This document shows, in pieces, positions 31,135-40,153 of a DNA stretch of 64,000 bases. The notes under the pieces were generated by a model. The model worked only from the letters and a program-made list of their open reading frames with translations, ran no database searches and was not told where the DNA came from. The position numbers and the translations under genes are program-made. How positions within the stretch are numbered: position 1 is the first letter of the stretch; every line of letters begins with the position of its first letter. The DNA is from VRUE01 sp036276735 (GTDB lineage: Bacteria; Actinomycetota; Thermoleophilia; Solirubrobacterales; 70-9). The stretch lies in assembly GCA_036276735.1 (NCBI GenBank), contig DASUOH010000002.1, positions 1-64,000 of the forward strand, in the 5' to 3' direction.

Positions 31135-33620
31135 AGGTCCCGTACTCATGGCTACGCGAGTACTGCGACGCGGGCATTCCCGCCGACGAGCTGGCCGAGC
31201 GGCTGGCGATGACCGGCACCGAGGTTGAGCGGGTGGGGACGGTCGGACCGCCGTCGGGCGAGGGGTTCGTGGTCGGCAAGGTCCTCGAGTGCGCGGGGCA
31301 TCCGAACGCAGACCGGCTCAGCGTCTGCTCGGTCGACACGGGAGATGCCGAGCCGCGCACGATCGTATGCGGCGCGCCCAACGTCGCTGCCGGCCAGACG
31401 GTCGCGGTGGGGTTACCGGGAGCGACGATGCCCGGGGGCACCAAGCTCGGCGAAGCGAAGCTGCGTGGGGTCAGGTCGGCGGGGATGATCCTGTCCGCCG
31501 CGGAGCTCGAGATCGCCGAGGAGGCCGACGGAATCCTGGTCTTGGACGAGGCCACTTCGGCTGTTCCTTCACCCGACTATGTAGGGGAAAGGAACAGCGG
31601 AGCGCTTGAGCCTGGGGCGCCGCTGACCGAGATCCTCCCGGTGGCCGAGCCGGTGCTGGAGCTGGAGGTGACCCCGAACCGGGTCGATTGCCTGGGCGTC
31701 TACGGCGTCGCTCGGGAGGTGCACGCGATCAGCGGGGCGCCACTCGCCGACGAGCCGTGGGCGAATGACGCGCCGGCCGAGGGCAATGGCGATGTGGGCG
31801 ATTACGCCTCGGTCGAGGTGAAGGCGCCGGAGCTCTGCCCGCGCTTTACGGCGCGCGTCTTCACCGAAGTGCAGATCGGCCCCTCGCCGGCCTGGCTCCA
31901 GGCCCGCCTCACCGCCGCCGGCCAACGTCCGATCAACAACGTGGTGGACATCACCAACTACGTGATGCTGCTGACCGCGCAGCCGTTGCATGCCTTCGAT
32001 CTCGACAAGGTGCCGGACGGGGCGCTCAGCGTTCGCACGGCCAGCGAGGGCGAGACGATGACGACGCTCGACGGGGTGGAGCGGAGGCTCGACTCCGAGA
32101 CGGTGTTGGTCTGCGACCGGAGCGGTCCTTCCGGGATCGCCGGGATCATGGGCGGCCAGCTCTCCGAGGTCTCCGACGAAACCACCCGCGTCCTGCTCGA
32201 GGTGGCGAACTGGAACGGCACCAACATCCTTCGCACCTCGCGCATGCTCGGCCTGCGCTCGGAGGCTTCGTCGCGGTTCGAGAAGCAGCTCCATCCGGAG
32301 CTCTGCATGCGGGCGCAGCGGCTTGCTTCCCTGCTGATGGTCGAGCTCTGCGGCGCCAAGCTCGTGCCCGGGACGATCGACGTCGCTGTCGAGCCTCCGC
32401 CCCCGCGGCGGCTGCGCCTGCGCGGTAGCCGCGTCGAGCAGCTGCTCGGCATGCGGATGCCGCAGACCAGCGAGATCTCCTACCTGGAGCGCCTCGGGTT
32501 CTTCGCCGAACCCGAAGACGGCGACCTGATCGTCGAGGTGCCGCCCGACCGCCACCACGACGTGACGCGTGAGGTCGACCTGGTCGAGGAGGTGGCGCGG
32601 GTCCACGGGCTCGACGAGAATTTGCCCTCGACCTTGCCGGCGGTCGGCCAGGTCGGCGGCCTCAGCCGCGCGCAGCGGCTGCGGCGGCGCGCCGAGGACG
32701 CGATGCGCGACCTCGGTTTCGACGAGATCGTCGGCTGGAGCTTCACCGACCCCGGCGAGGTCGAACGCCTGCGGATTCCCGCCGACGACTCGCGCGCCAG
32801 CGGCGTCGTCATCTCCAACCCCCTTTCCGAGGACCAGTCGGTGATGCGCACGACGCTGGTCGGCTCGTTGCTCGACGTCGCGCGGCGCAACGCTGCGCAC
32901 GGCGCCGAGCGGATCGCCATCTTCGAGTCGGGCCGGGTCTACCTCGGTGCTGAGGCCGTGGACCAGTTCCCCGGCGAGAGGCCCCCGCCCGTTACCGAGC
33001 CGCAGCGGCTCGGTTGCCTCGCTGTTGGTTCGCTGGCGCCGGCCGCCTGGCGTGGCGGCGATGAGCCGGCCGACTTCTTCGCGCTCAAGGGCGTCCTGGA
33101 GGCGCTCGGCGCGCGCCTCGGGGTCGAGCTGAGCTTCGAGGCGGCGGCCGAGCCGTTCCTGCACCCGGGCCGAGCGGCCGGCGTGGCCGTGGGAGGCGAG
33201 CCGGTCGGCTGGCTCGGAGAGCTGCACCCACTGGTCTGTCGGGAGTGGGACCTCGAGGCCGCGGTCAGCTTCGAGGTGGGCCTGGGGCCACTGCTCGGTG
33301 CGGCGCAGGCTGGCGAAGAGACCTTCGAGGACGTCACCACCTACCCCGCGGTCCGTCAGGACCTCGCGGTCGTCGTCCCCCGCGACGTCTCGGCCGCGCA
33401 GGTGCGCGAGGCGGTGCTGGCCGGCGGGGGCAAGCTGCTGCGGGCGGCGACCGTCTTCGACCTCTACGAAGGCGAGCAGGTCGGCGAGGGCCGCAGGAGC
33501 CTGGCGCTGCGGCTGGAGTTCCGCGCCGAGGACCGCACGCTGACCGACGAGGAGGTGGCCGGCCTGCGCGACTCGATCGCCGCCGAGCTGAGCCAGATCG
33601 GTGGGTCGCTCCGTGAATGA
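31131..33620 (+). CDS. pheT: Phenylalanyl-tRNA synthetase beta subunit
   Basis: An 829-aa protein: an EMAP-like tRNA-binding domain (about residues 40-150), the B3/B4 editing domain, B5 (about 400-480), the class-II-like core, and the C-terminal FDX-ACB anticodon domain. Compared with the family, about 20 extra residues (around 144-160, SAVPSPDYVGERNSG) lie between the tRNA-binding domain and the LEVTPNRVDCLG motif. They are coded by a palindrome at 31560-31598. The end overlaps argC, tying synthetase and arginine genes in one transcript. Confidence 0.96.
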   Translation: MKVPYSWLREYCDAGIPADELAERLAMTGTEVERVGTVGPPSGEGFVVGKVLECAGHPNADRLSVCSVDTGDAEPRTIVCGAPNVAAGQTVAVGLPGATMPGGTKLGEAKLRGVRSAGMILSAAELEIAEEADGILVLDEATSAVPSPDYVGERNSGALEPGAPLTEILPVAEPVLELEVTPNRVDCLGVYGVAREVHAISGAPLADEPWANDAPAEGNGDVGDYASVEVKAPELCPRFTARVFTEVQIGPSPAWLQARLTAAGQRPINNVVDITNYVMLLTAQPLHAFDLDKVPDGALSVRTASEGETMTTLDGVERRLDSETVLVCDRSGPSGIAGIMGGQLSEVSDETTRVLLEVANWNGTNILRTSRMLGLRSEASSRFEKQLHPELCMRAQRLASLLMVELCGAKLVPGTIDVAVEPPPPRRLRLRGSRVEQLLGMRMPQTSEISYLERLGFFAEPEDGDLIVEVPPDRHHDVTREVDLVEEVARVHGLDENLPSTLPAVGQVGGLSRAQRLRRRAEDAMRDLGFDEIVGWSFTDPGEVERLRIPADDSRASGVVISNPLSEDQSVMRTTLVGSLLDVARRNAAHGAERIAIFESGRVYLGAEAVDQFPGERPPPVTEPQRLGCLAVGSLAPAAWRGGDEPADFFALKGVLEALGARLGVELSFEAAAEPFLHPGRAAGVAVGGEPVGWLGELHPLVCREWDLEAAVSFEVGLGPLLGAAQAGEETFEDVTTYPAVRQDLAVVVPRDVSAAQVREAVLAGGGKLLRAATVFDLYEGEQVGEGRRSLALRLEFRAEDRTLTDEEVAGLRDSIAAELSQIGGSLRE
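31560..31598. repeat. Palindromic insertion inside pheT
   Basis: GCTGTTCCTT (31560-31569) pairs perfectly with AAGGAACAGC (31589-31598), with further partial pairing inside (CACCC against GGGG). It keeps the reading frame and adds residues in a loop not present in typical PheT. Confidence 0.65.
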
Positions 33621-34644
33621 GTCACGCCCGCAGCCTCTCGACGGCGAGCCGGCCGCGCGGATCCTCGTCGCCGGCGCCTCCGGCTTTGCCGGAGCGCTGG
33701 CCGCGCATATCGTCTGGCGCCATCCGCGCCTCGAGCTCGTAAAGGCCACCTCGCGCAGCGACGCCGGTAAGCGGTTGAACGAGCTCTACCCGCGCTACCG
33801 GGTGCCGCTCGAGCTGACCGAGCTCGACCTCGACTCGCTGGAAGGCATCGACGCCGCAATCGTCGCCTATCCCCACGGCGCCTCGGCGCCGACCGTCGCG
33901 GCACTGCGCGGCCTCGGCGCCCTCGTCGTGGACCTCTCGGCCGACTTCCGGCTGCGCGACCTGCCGACCTACGAGCGTTGGTATGGCGAGCACGGTGCCG
34001 CCGAGTTGCTGGAGGGCGCCGTATACGGGCTCACCGAGCTCTACCGCGACCAACTTCGCGAGGCGGAGCTTGTCGCGACGCCCGGCTGTTACCCGACCGC
34101 GAGCGTATTGGCGCTGGCGCCGCTTGCCGAAAAGGGCCTGCTCGACGACGTCGTGATCGACGCCAAGCAGGGCGTCTCGGGCGCCGGGCGCGGCGGCGGC
34201 GACGCGATGCACTACGTCTCGATGGACGAGAACGCCTTCGCCTACAAGACCGAGGGCCACCGGCATCGGCCGGAGATCGAGCAGGAGCTGGCGGCACTCG
34301 GCAGCCCCGTGCCGGTCACCTTCGTGCCCCACCTGCTGCCGCTTGACCAAGGGGAGCTGACCAGCTCCTACGCGCGGACCACGGAGCCGCTCTCCAAGGA
34401 TCAGGTCCGGGCGCTCTACCAGGAGCGTTATGCGGACGAGCCGTTCGTGCGGGTCGTCGACAAAGCGCCCGGCCTGCGCGACGTCCGCGACACCAACGAG
34501 TGCCACGTCTACGTGACCGTCGAGGAGCGGGGGAGGGTGCTCGCTTTCTCGGCGATCGACAACCTCTGGAAGGGCGCCTCGGGACAGGCGGTCCAGAACC
34601 TGAACCTGATGCTGGGCCTTGACGAGACGGCGGGGCTGCTGTGA
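33613..34644 (+). CDS. argC: N-acetyl-gamma-glutamyl-phosphate reductase
   Basis: A 343-aa enzyme from GTG 33613, overlapping the pheT stop; GTG 33601 is a longer alternative. ILVAGASGFAGALAAHIVWR is the NADP-binding motif, LVATPGCYPTAS holds the catalytic Cys, and the His region GHRHRPEIEQEL follows. It reduces N-acetylglutamyl phosphate in arginine synthesis. It starts the block argC-argJ-argB-argD, whose genes overlap or nearly touch. Confidence 0.96.
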   Translation: MNESRPQPLDGEPAARILVAGASGFAGALAAHIVWRHPRLELVKATSRSDAGKRLNELYPRYRVPLELTELDLDSLEGIDAAIVAYPHGASAPTVAALRGLGALVVDLSADFRLRDLPTYERWYGEHGAAELLEGAVYGLTELYRDQLREAELVATPGCYPTASVLALAPLAEKGLLDDVVIDAKQGVSGAGRGGGDAMHYVSMDENAFAYKTEGHRHRPEIEQELAALGSPVPVTFVPHLLPLDQGELTSSYARTTEPLSKDQVRALYQERYADEPFVRVVDKAPGLRDVRDTNECHVYVTVEERGRVLAFSAIDNLWKGASGQAVQNLNLMLGLDETAGLL

Positions 34645-35822
34645 GCGCGTCGCCCTGGGATGGTGCGGAGCCGACCTTCTTTCGGTCTCGTTGGGTTGAA
34701 GAGCCGGACGGCGTTGAGGAGTTGGACGCGAGCCAGTTGGCGCCCGGCTTTCGGGCCGGCGCCGCGCACTGCGGGCTCAAGGGGGGCGGCAAGACCGACG
34801 TCGGGCTGCTCGTCTGCGACGCGCCGGAGGTTGCCTCGGCGCTGCTGCTGACCCCGAATGCCTCCGCCGCGGCGCCGGTGCGGATCTGCCGCGACCGGGT
34901 CGAGCAGGAAGCCGTGCGGGCGGCGGTGGTCAACGCCGGCAACGCCAACGCCGAGACGGGCGAGCAGGGGCTCGCCGACGCCTGGGCGATGTGCGAGAGG
35001 GCGGCCGCCGAGCTGGGCCTCGGTTCGGCCAGCGTCGCGGTGGCCGAGACGGGCGTGATCGGGGTGCCGCTGCCGATCGACGCGGTCCTCGGTGGCATCG
35101 GCGAGGCGGCCGGTCGGCTCTCCGAACGGGGCGCCGGAGATTTCTCCGACGCGATCCTCACCACCGACCGCTGGCCCAAGTCCTGCACGCTGCGGGCGGG
35201 CGCCGTCACCCTCTCGGCGCAATGCAAGGGGGGCGGGATGATCCAGCCAGACTTCGCGACGATGCTCTGCTTCGTCCAGACCGACGCCGTGGTCGCCGAT
35301 CCCGAGGCGGCACTGCGCGGCGCCGTCGCCGGCTCATTCGAGCGGATCACCGTCGACGGCCAGATGAGCACCAACGACACCGTGTTGCTGCAGGCAACCG
35401 GCGAGGCCGGAGCACCGCTGCCCGATGGACTGCTCGATGCTGTGCTGTGCCAGCTGGCGATCGAGATCGTCGCCGACGGGGAGGGGGCCTCCCGGGTCGG
35501 CCGCGTCGAGGTCGAAGGCGCCGCTTCGCCTGGCGAGGCCGAGCGGGTGGCGCGGGCGATCGCCAACTCGCCGCTGGTCAAGACGGCGCTCTTCGGCCGG
35601 GATCCCAACTGGGGCCGGATTGCCCAGGCGGCCGGGATGGCGCTGGCCGGCGAGGAGCTCGACGAGATCGGCGCCGCCTCGATCGACGCGACCGAGCTCG
35701 GCGAGGACGCACCCGAGGCGGAGATCGGAATCCGGCTGGGACGCGGCGACCACCGCACCCACGTCTGGTTCTCGGACCTGGGCTACGAGTACGTTCGGAT
35801 CAACGCGGACTACACGACCTGA
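34641..35822 (+). CDS. argJ: Ornithine acetyltransferase (glutamate N-acetyltransferase)
   Basis: A 393-aa protein from GTG 34641, overlapping argC by 4 nt. The self-cleavage site is in QPDFATMLCF (Ala-Thr, about residues 212-213 of the chain), the Thr becoming the nucleophile of the beta subunit. GGMIQPDFATM and STNDTVLLQATG match the family. It recycles the acetyl group from N-acetylornithine to glutamate, and may also use acetyl-CoA. No argA or argE is seen in the window, in keeping with the cyclic pathway. Confidence 0.95.
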   Translation: MSASPWDGAEPTFFRSRWVEEPDGVEELDASQLAPGFRAGAAHCGLKGGGKTDVGLLVCDAPEVASALLLTPNASAAAPVRICRDRVEQEAVRAAVVNAGNANAETGEQGLADAWAMCERAAAELGLGSASVAVAETGVIGVPLPIDAVLGGIGEAAGRLSERGAGDFSDAILTTDRWPKSCTLRAGAVTLSAQCKGGGMIQPDFATMLCFVQTDAVVADPEAALRGAVAGSFERITVDGQMSTNDTVLLQATGEAGAPLPDGLLDAVLCQLAIEIVADGEGASRVGRVEVEGAASPGEAERVARAIANSPLVKTALFGRDPNWGRIAQAAGMALAGEELDEIGAASIDATELGEDAPEAEIGIRLGRGDHRTHVWFSDLGYEYVRINADYTT

Positions 35823-35829
35823 GGCGCAG

Positions 35830-36696
35830 ATGAGCTCCAAGCCGAATCCGACCCCCGCCAACGTCGACACCCTCCTCGAGGCGCTCCCGTACATCAAGGA
35901 GTTCCACGGGCGCACCGTCGTCATCAAGTACGGCGGCGCCGCGATGCGTGACGAATCGCTGCGGGAGGACTTCGCGACCGACGTCGTCCTGCTCAAGTAC
36001 GTGGGACTGAACCCGGTGATCGTCCACGGCGGCGGTCCCGAGATCAGCGACTACATGGAGCGGCTCGGGCTGGAGGTCCGCTTCCACGAGGGGCTGCGGG
36101 TCTCCGACGCCGAGACCGTCGAGGTGGCGCGGATGGTGCTGCTCGGCAAGCTCAACTCCGACATCGTGCAGCGGCTGAACTCGCACGGGCAGCCTGCGGT
36201 CGGGCTTTCCGGGCAGGACGGTTCGCTCTTCCAGGTGGCGCCGGTCGCGAACGCCGACGAGGTCGGTTTCGTCGGCACGGTCGAGCACGTCGACGTCGAC
36301 GTGCTCAACCACATCGCCGAGGACTACATCCCGGTGATCGCCTCCTCGGCGGCCGACTCCGAGGGTCACCCGTACAACGTCAACGCCGACGAGGCGGCTG
36401 GCAAGGTCGCGGCGGCGCTGGGCGCCCACAAGGCGGTGTTCCTCACGGACGTGGAGGGCTGGCTCGACGACGCCGACGACCACGAGTCGCTGATCACCCG
36501 TGCGACGGTCTCGGAGGTCGAAGCGAAGCTGGCCGCCGTCGACGGTGGCATGCGGCCCAAGTTGCAGGCCTGCGTCGACGCCGTCAAGGGTGGCGCCCAC
36601 TCGGCCCACATCATCGACGGCCGCAAGCCCCACAGCCTGCTGCTGGAGCTGTTCACCAACGCCGGCATCGGGACGATGGTGACTCCGCCTTCATGA
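35830..36696 (+). CDS. argB: Acetylglutamate kinase
   Basis: A 288-aa kinase of the amino-acid kinase fold: TVVIKYGGAAMRDESLREDF, VIVHGGGPEISDYMERLGLE, FLTDVEGWLDDADD and GGMRPKLQACVDAVKGG. It phosphorylates N-acetylglutamate and is usually the arginine-inhibited step; the N-terminal helix (about 1-25) that supports hexamer formation and inhibition is present. ATG 35830 is 8 nt after argJ. Its end overlaps argD in ATGA. Confidence 0.96.
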   Translation: MSSKPNPTPANVDTLLEALPYIKEFHGRTVVIKYGGAAMRDESLREDFATDVVLLKYVGLNPVIVHGGGPEISDYMERLGLEVRFHEGLRVSDAETVEVARMVLLGKLNSDIVQRLNSHGQPAVGLSGQDGSLFQVAPVANADEVGFVGTVEHVDVDVLNHIAEDYIPVIASSAADSEGHPYNVNADEAAGKVAAALGAHKAVFLTDVEGWLDDADDHESLITRATVSEVEAKLAAVDGGMRPKLQACVDAVKGGAHSAHIIDGRKPHSLLLELFTNAGIGTMVTPPS

Positions 36697-37883
36697 ACCT
36701 GACGGACCTCCGAGGCCTCGAGGAGCGCTACCTAATGCGTACCTACCGCCGCGGTGCGGTCGAGTTCGTCCGCGGCGAGGGAGCGGTGCTCTGGGACGCC
36801 GAGGGCAGGGAGTACCTCGACTTCCTGGCCGGCATCTCGGTTTGCTCGGTCGGGCACTGCCACCCGGCGGTGGTCGAGGCGGTGCGCGAGCAGGCCGGCC
36901 GCCTCATGCACGTCTCCAACCTCTTCTACACCGAGCCGATGGTGCGGCTCGCCGAGCGCCTCTCGGAGTCGAGCCTGGGCGGCCGGGTCTTCCTGGCGAA
37001 CTCAGGCACCGAGGCCAACGAGTGCGCGATCAAGGTGGCCCGCAAGCACGCCCACCGGCGCGGGGTCGAGGCGCCGGAGATCATCAGCTTCGAGCGCGAC
37101 TTCCACGGTCGCACCTACGGCGCCCTGGCGGCGACGCCGACTCTTGCGGCGAACGAGGCGCTGGGCCCGATGCTGCCCGGCTTCCGCTCGGTGCAGCTGA
37201 ACGACGTGCGGGCCTTGCGCGACGCCGTGGGCGAGCGCACCGCCGCGGTTCTGATCGAGCCGATCCAGGGCGAGGCCGGTGTCTACCCGGTCAGCGAGGA
37301 GGCGTTGCTCGCGGCTCGGCAGGCCTGCGACGAGGCGGGGGCGCTGCTGATCTTCGACGAGATCCAGACCGGAGTCGGCCGTACCGGCTCGCTGTGGGCA
37401 TATGAGCAGACGCCCGTGCGCCCTGACGTGCTGACGACGGCGAAGGCGCTCGGTGGCGGATTGCCCGTCGGCGCCTGCGTCACGACCCCAGCGGCGGGCG
37501 ACGTGTTGGAGCCCGGCGATCACGGCTCGACCTTCGCCGGCGGCCCGGTGGCCTCGGCCGCGGCGCTGGCGGTCCTCGACGTCGTCGACGAGCCGGCGCT
37601 GCTGCGCCGGGTTCGCGAGCTGGGCAGGTGCCTCCGCGACGGCCTGTCGTCGCTGGACAGGGTGCGTCAGGTGCGCGGTCGGGGCCTCATGGTGGGGGTC
37701 GGTTTGGGAGAGGGGATCGAGGCGACGGTGATCGCAGCCGACCTGCTGGAGCGGGGGCTTATCGTCAACGTGCCCGAGCCTGGCAGCCTGCGGCTGCTGC
37801 CGCCTTTGACGGTGGATGCCGACCAAATCGACCGCGCCGTTGCATTGATCGGCGAAGCCCTCCTAAGCTACGCGCCGAAATGA
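36693..37883 (+). CDS. argD: Acetylornithine aminotransferase
   Basis: A 396-aa class III aminotransferase. FLANSGTEANECAIKVARKH and LIFDEIQTGVGRTGSLWAYE are conserved, and the PLP lysine is in TTAKALGGGLPVGA. It forms N-acetylornithine and can serve in lysine synthesis as DapC. After it, argF, argR and argH, which often follow, are absent; two small unknown genes and argG come next. The stop overlaps the next ATG (ATGA). Confidence 0.95.
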   Translation: MNLTDLRGLEERYLMRTYRRGAVEFVRGEGAVLWDAEGREYLDFLAGISVCSVGHCHPAVVEAVREQAGRLMHVSNLFYTEPMVRLAERLSESSLGGRVFLANSGTEANECAIKVARKHAHRRGVEAPEIISFERDFHGRTYGALAATPTLAANEALGPMLPGFRSVQLNDVRALRDAVGERTAAVLIEPIQGEAGVYPVSEEALLAARQACDEAGALLIFDEIQTGVGRTGSLWAYEQTPVRPDVLTTAKALGGGLPVGACVTTPAAGDVLEPGDHGSTFAGGPVASAAALAVLDVVDEPALLRRVRELGRCLRDGLSSLDRVRQVRGRGLMVGVGLGEGIEATVIAADLLERGLIVNVPEPGSLRLLPPLTVDADQIDRAVALIGEALLSYAPK

Positions 37884-38332
37884 GTTCCCGCAAACTGCCA
37901 CCCGAGGAGCGTCCGCCGACCTCCGCCGCCGACGCCGCTCGTCGCCTCGCGACGATCGTCGACGCGGCCGAGCGCGCTGCGGCAAGCGTCATCGACGAGG
38001 CCGAGCGTGAGGCCGAGGAGCATCTCGAGGAGGCGCGCTCGAGGGCGGATCGGATCGTCGCCGCGCGCCTGCGCGAACTGGCCGACGAGCTGGATCCGCC
38101 AACCGGCCGCCAGCCCGCCGAGCCGCCGCATCTGCGGTCGGTAGAGGGGACCGGGGGAGAAGACGGAGTGCCCTCGCGCCGATCCGGATCCGCTGGCGCC
38201 CGCCTTTTGGCCACCCAAATGGCTGTGTCGGGGGCCCGTCGCGAGGAGATCGAGGCGCGGCTGCGAAGCGGCTTCGAGATCGACGACACCGACGAGATTC
38301 TCGACGCAATCCTCGGACCCCGGGAGCAGTAG
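37880..38332 (+). CDS. Hypothetical coiled-coil protein, 150 aa
   Basis: A soluble protein with a helical N-terminal half rich in Ala, Glu and Arg (about residues 20-75, AAERAAASVIDEAEREAEEH), a flexible middle and a short C-terminal helix (REEIEARLRSGFEIDDTDEI). It recalls DivIVA- or ATP-synthase-b-like helices but I do not assign it. It is coupled to argD by ATGA and is followed 5 nt later by another small gene, so it belongs to the arginine transcript; a role there is not evident. Confidence 0.75.
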   Translation: MSSRKLPPEERPPTSAADAARRLATIVDAAERAAASVIDEAEREAEEHLEEARSRADRIVAARLRELADELDPPTGRQPAEPPHLRSVEGTGGEDGVPSRRSGSAGARLLATQMAVSGARREEIEARLRSGFEIDDTDEILDAILGPREQ

Positions 38333-38337
38333 ATCCG

Positions 38338-38706
38338 ATGCACGACGACCCGACCCGGATGATGGGGCGTCCCGGTGAGTCCGGGCGCGAGCCGGAAGGA
38401 AGCAACCCGCGGCTGCTCGTCGCCGGCCTGATTGCCGTGATCGTTGGGCTGGTGATCGCAATCGCCGTGATCGCCAACGGCAACGGTGACGACGACCCGT
38501 CACCAGCTCCGACCGAGGCGAGGAGCCTTCCCGATACCGCCGAGGCGCCGACGACGGAGGCCGAGCCCGACCCGACGGAGCAGACCGAAGAGACGCCCGC
38601 TCCCGAAGAGGACGACGAGGAAGCCGAAGACGAAGAAGAAGTCGAACCCGAAGAAGGGGAAGCGGCAGAGCCCGAAGACGGCAGTGGCGGACTCGAAGCG
38701 CCCTAG
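38338..38706 (+). CDS. Membrane-anchored acidic protein, 122 aa
   Basis: It has a short cytoplasmic N-terminus, one membrane helix (about residues 26-46, LLVAGLIAVIVGLVIAIAVI), then a Pro/Thr/Glu-rich acidic tail to the end (EEDDEEAEDEEEVEPEEGEA). No domain is known. It ends exactly where argG begins. The tail may be extracytoplasmic by the positive-inside rule. Confidence 0.75.
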   Translation: MHDDPTRMMGRPGESGREPEGSNPRLLVAGLIAVIVGLVIAIAVIANGNGDDDPSPAPTEARSLPDTAEAPTTEAEPDPTEQTEETPAPEEDDEEAEDEEEVEPEEGEAAEPEDGSGGLEAP

Positions 38707-39981
38707 ATGAGCGACGACGGCTTCCCGCAGCGCACGGCCAGCTACGAGGCCGACCCCGCCGACGTGCACCGCGTTCTGCTGCTCTACTCGGGCGGCCTCG
38801 ACACGAGCGTGATGCTGAAGTGGATCCAGGACCGTTACGGGGCCGAGGTCGTCTGCCTGACCGTCAACCTCGGCCAGCCGGGCGAGGACTACGCGGTGAT
38901 CGAGGACAAGGCGAAGCGACTGGGGGCGCTGGAGTGCCACGTCGTCGATGCCCGCGAGCGCTTCGCGACCGACTTCGTCGTCCCCGCGATCAAGGCCAAC
39001 GCCCTCTACGGCGGCGGCTATCCGCTCTTCACCGCGCTGGGTCGGCCGCTGATCGCCGAGCTGGCGGTCGAGTACGCGCGCCGCAGCGGCTGCGACACGA
39101 TCGCCCACGGCTGCACCGGCAAGGGCAACGACCAGGTGCGGATAGAGGCGACGGTGGCGACGCTGGCGCCGGAGCTGAAGACGATCGCCCCGGTCCGCTC
39201 CTGGCAGATGGGCCGCGAGGAGGAGATCGCCTACGCGCGCGAGCACGGCATCCCGGTCAAGGGGGGCACCGAGGTCACGCCTTACTCGATCGACGACAAC
39301 CTCTGGGGGCGCTCCTCGGAGGGGCGCTGGATCGAGGACCTCGACCACGCACCCGAGGACGACGTCTTCCAGCTGGTGACGCGACCCGAGGAGGCGCCCG
39401 ACGAGGCCGAGACCGTGGAGGTCGAGTTCGAGGCGGGCGTGCCGGTGGCGCTGAACGGCGAGCGGCTTGGACTGGTCGACCTACTGGAAAGGGCGGCCGC
39501 GATCGGCTGCCGCCACGGGGCCGGGATCGTCGACCACATCGAGGACCGGATCGTCGGTCTCAAGGTCCGCGATATCTACGAGGCGCCGGCGGCCGCGATC
39601 GTGCTGACGGCTCACCAGGAGCTCGAGAAGCTGGTCGGGACGATCCACCAGAACCAGTTCAAGCCGGAGTTGGACCGCAAGTGGGCGTACCTCGTCTACG
39701 CCGGCCTCTGGTGGGAGCCGCTGCGCACCGATCTTGACGCCTACATGGATGCCGTCAACGCTCAGGTGACGGGCACGATCGGGCTTCGTCTCTACAAAGG
39801 CAGCGTCCGGGCGGTCACCCGCTCCTCGCCAAACGCCGTCTACGACGCCGACCTGGCCTCGTTCGCCGAGTCCGGGGGCCTGTTCTCGCAGGAGGCATCA
39901 CCCGGCTTCATCGAGCTGTGGTCCCTGCAGTCGCGGATGGCGCATCGAATTCGCCAGCGTGGGGAAGAGGGTGGAGGATGA
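38707..39981 (+). CDS. argG: Argininosuccinate synthase
   Basis: A 424-aa enzyme. VLLLYSGGLDTSVMLKWIQD is the PP-loop ATP site; HGCTGKGNDQVRIEATVATL and LYKGSVRAVTRSSPNAVYDA are typical. It joins citrulline and aspartate. The ATG follows the previous stop directly. argH is not next to it: a 51-aa membrane peptide and an unrelated secreted protein come instead, so the last step must be coded elsewhere. Confidence 0.96.
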   Translation: MSDDGFPQRTASYEADPADVHRVLLLYSGGLDTSVMLKWIQDRYGAEVVCLTVNLGQPGEDYAVIEDKAKRLGALECHVVDARERFATDFVVPAIKANALYGGGYPLFTALGRPLIAELAVEYARRSGCDTIAHGCTGKGNDQVRIEATVATLAPELKTIAPVRSWQMGREEEIAYAREHGIPVKGGTEVTPYSIDDNLWGRSSEGRWIEDLDHAPEDDVFQLVTRPEEAPDEAETVEVEFEAGVPVALNGERLGLVDLLERAAAIGCRHGAGIVDHIEDRIVGLKVRDIYEAPAAAIVLTAHQELEKLVGTIHQNQFKPELDRKWAYLVYAGLWWEPLRTDLDAYMDAVNAQVTGTIGLRLYKGSVRAVTRSSPNAVYDADLASFAESGGLFSQEASPGFIELWSLQSRMAHRIRQRGEEGGG

Positions 39982-40133
39982 TCTACCACGCGATTGGCAA
40001 GGCCGTCGTCAAGTACACGACCTTTTACTTGCGGCAGCGCTATGCGCGCCCGATGCGCATCGGTGGCGGACTCGCCGCGATCGGCCTGGGCGTCGCCTTG
40101 TACCTGGCCAGCAGGAACGTTCCCGAGGGCTAG
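39978..40133 (+). CDS. Small membrane protein, 51 aa
   Basis: It starts at ATG 39978, overlapping the argG stop. A basic N-terminal half (MIYHAIGKAVVKYTTFYLRQ) precedes one membrane helix (GGGLAAIGLGVALYLASRN). Translational coupling and in-frame composition support a real gene, although no family is known to me. Confidence 0.65.
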   Translation: MIYHAIGKAVVKYTTFYLRQRYARPMRIGGGLAAIGLGVALYLASRNVPEG

Positions 40134-40153
40134 CAGCCGCTACGGTCCGCCGC

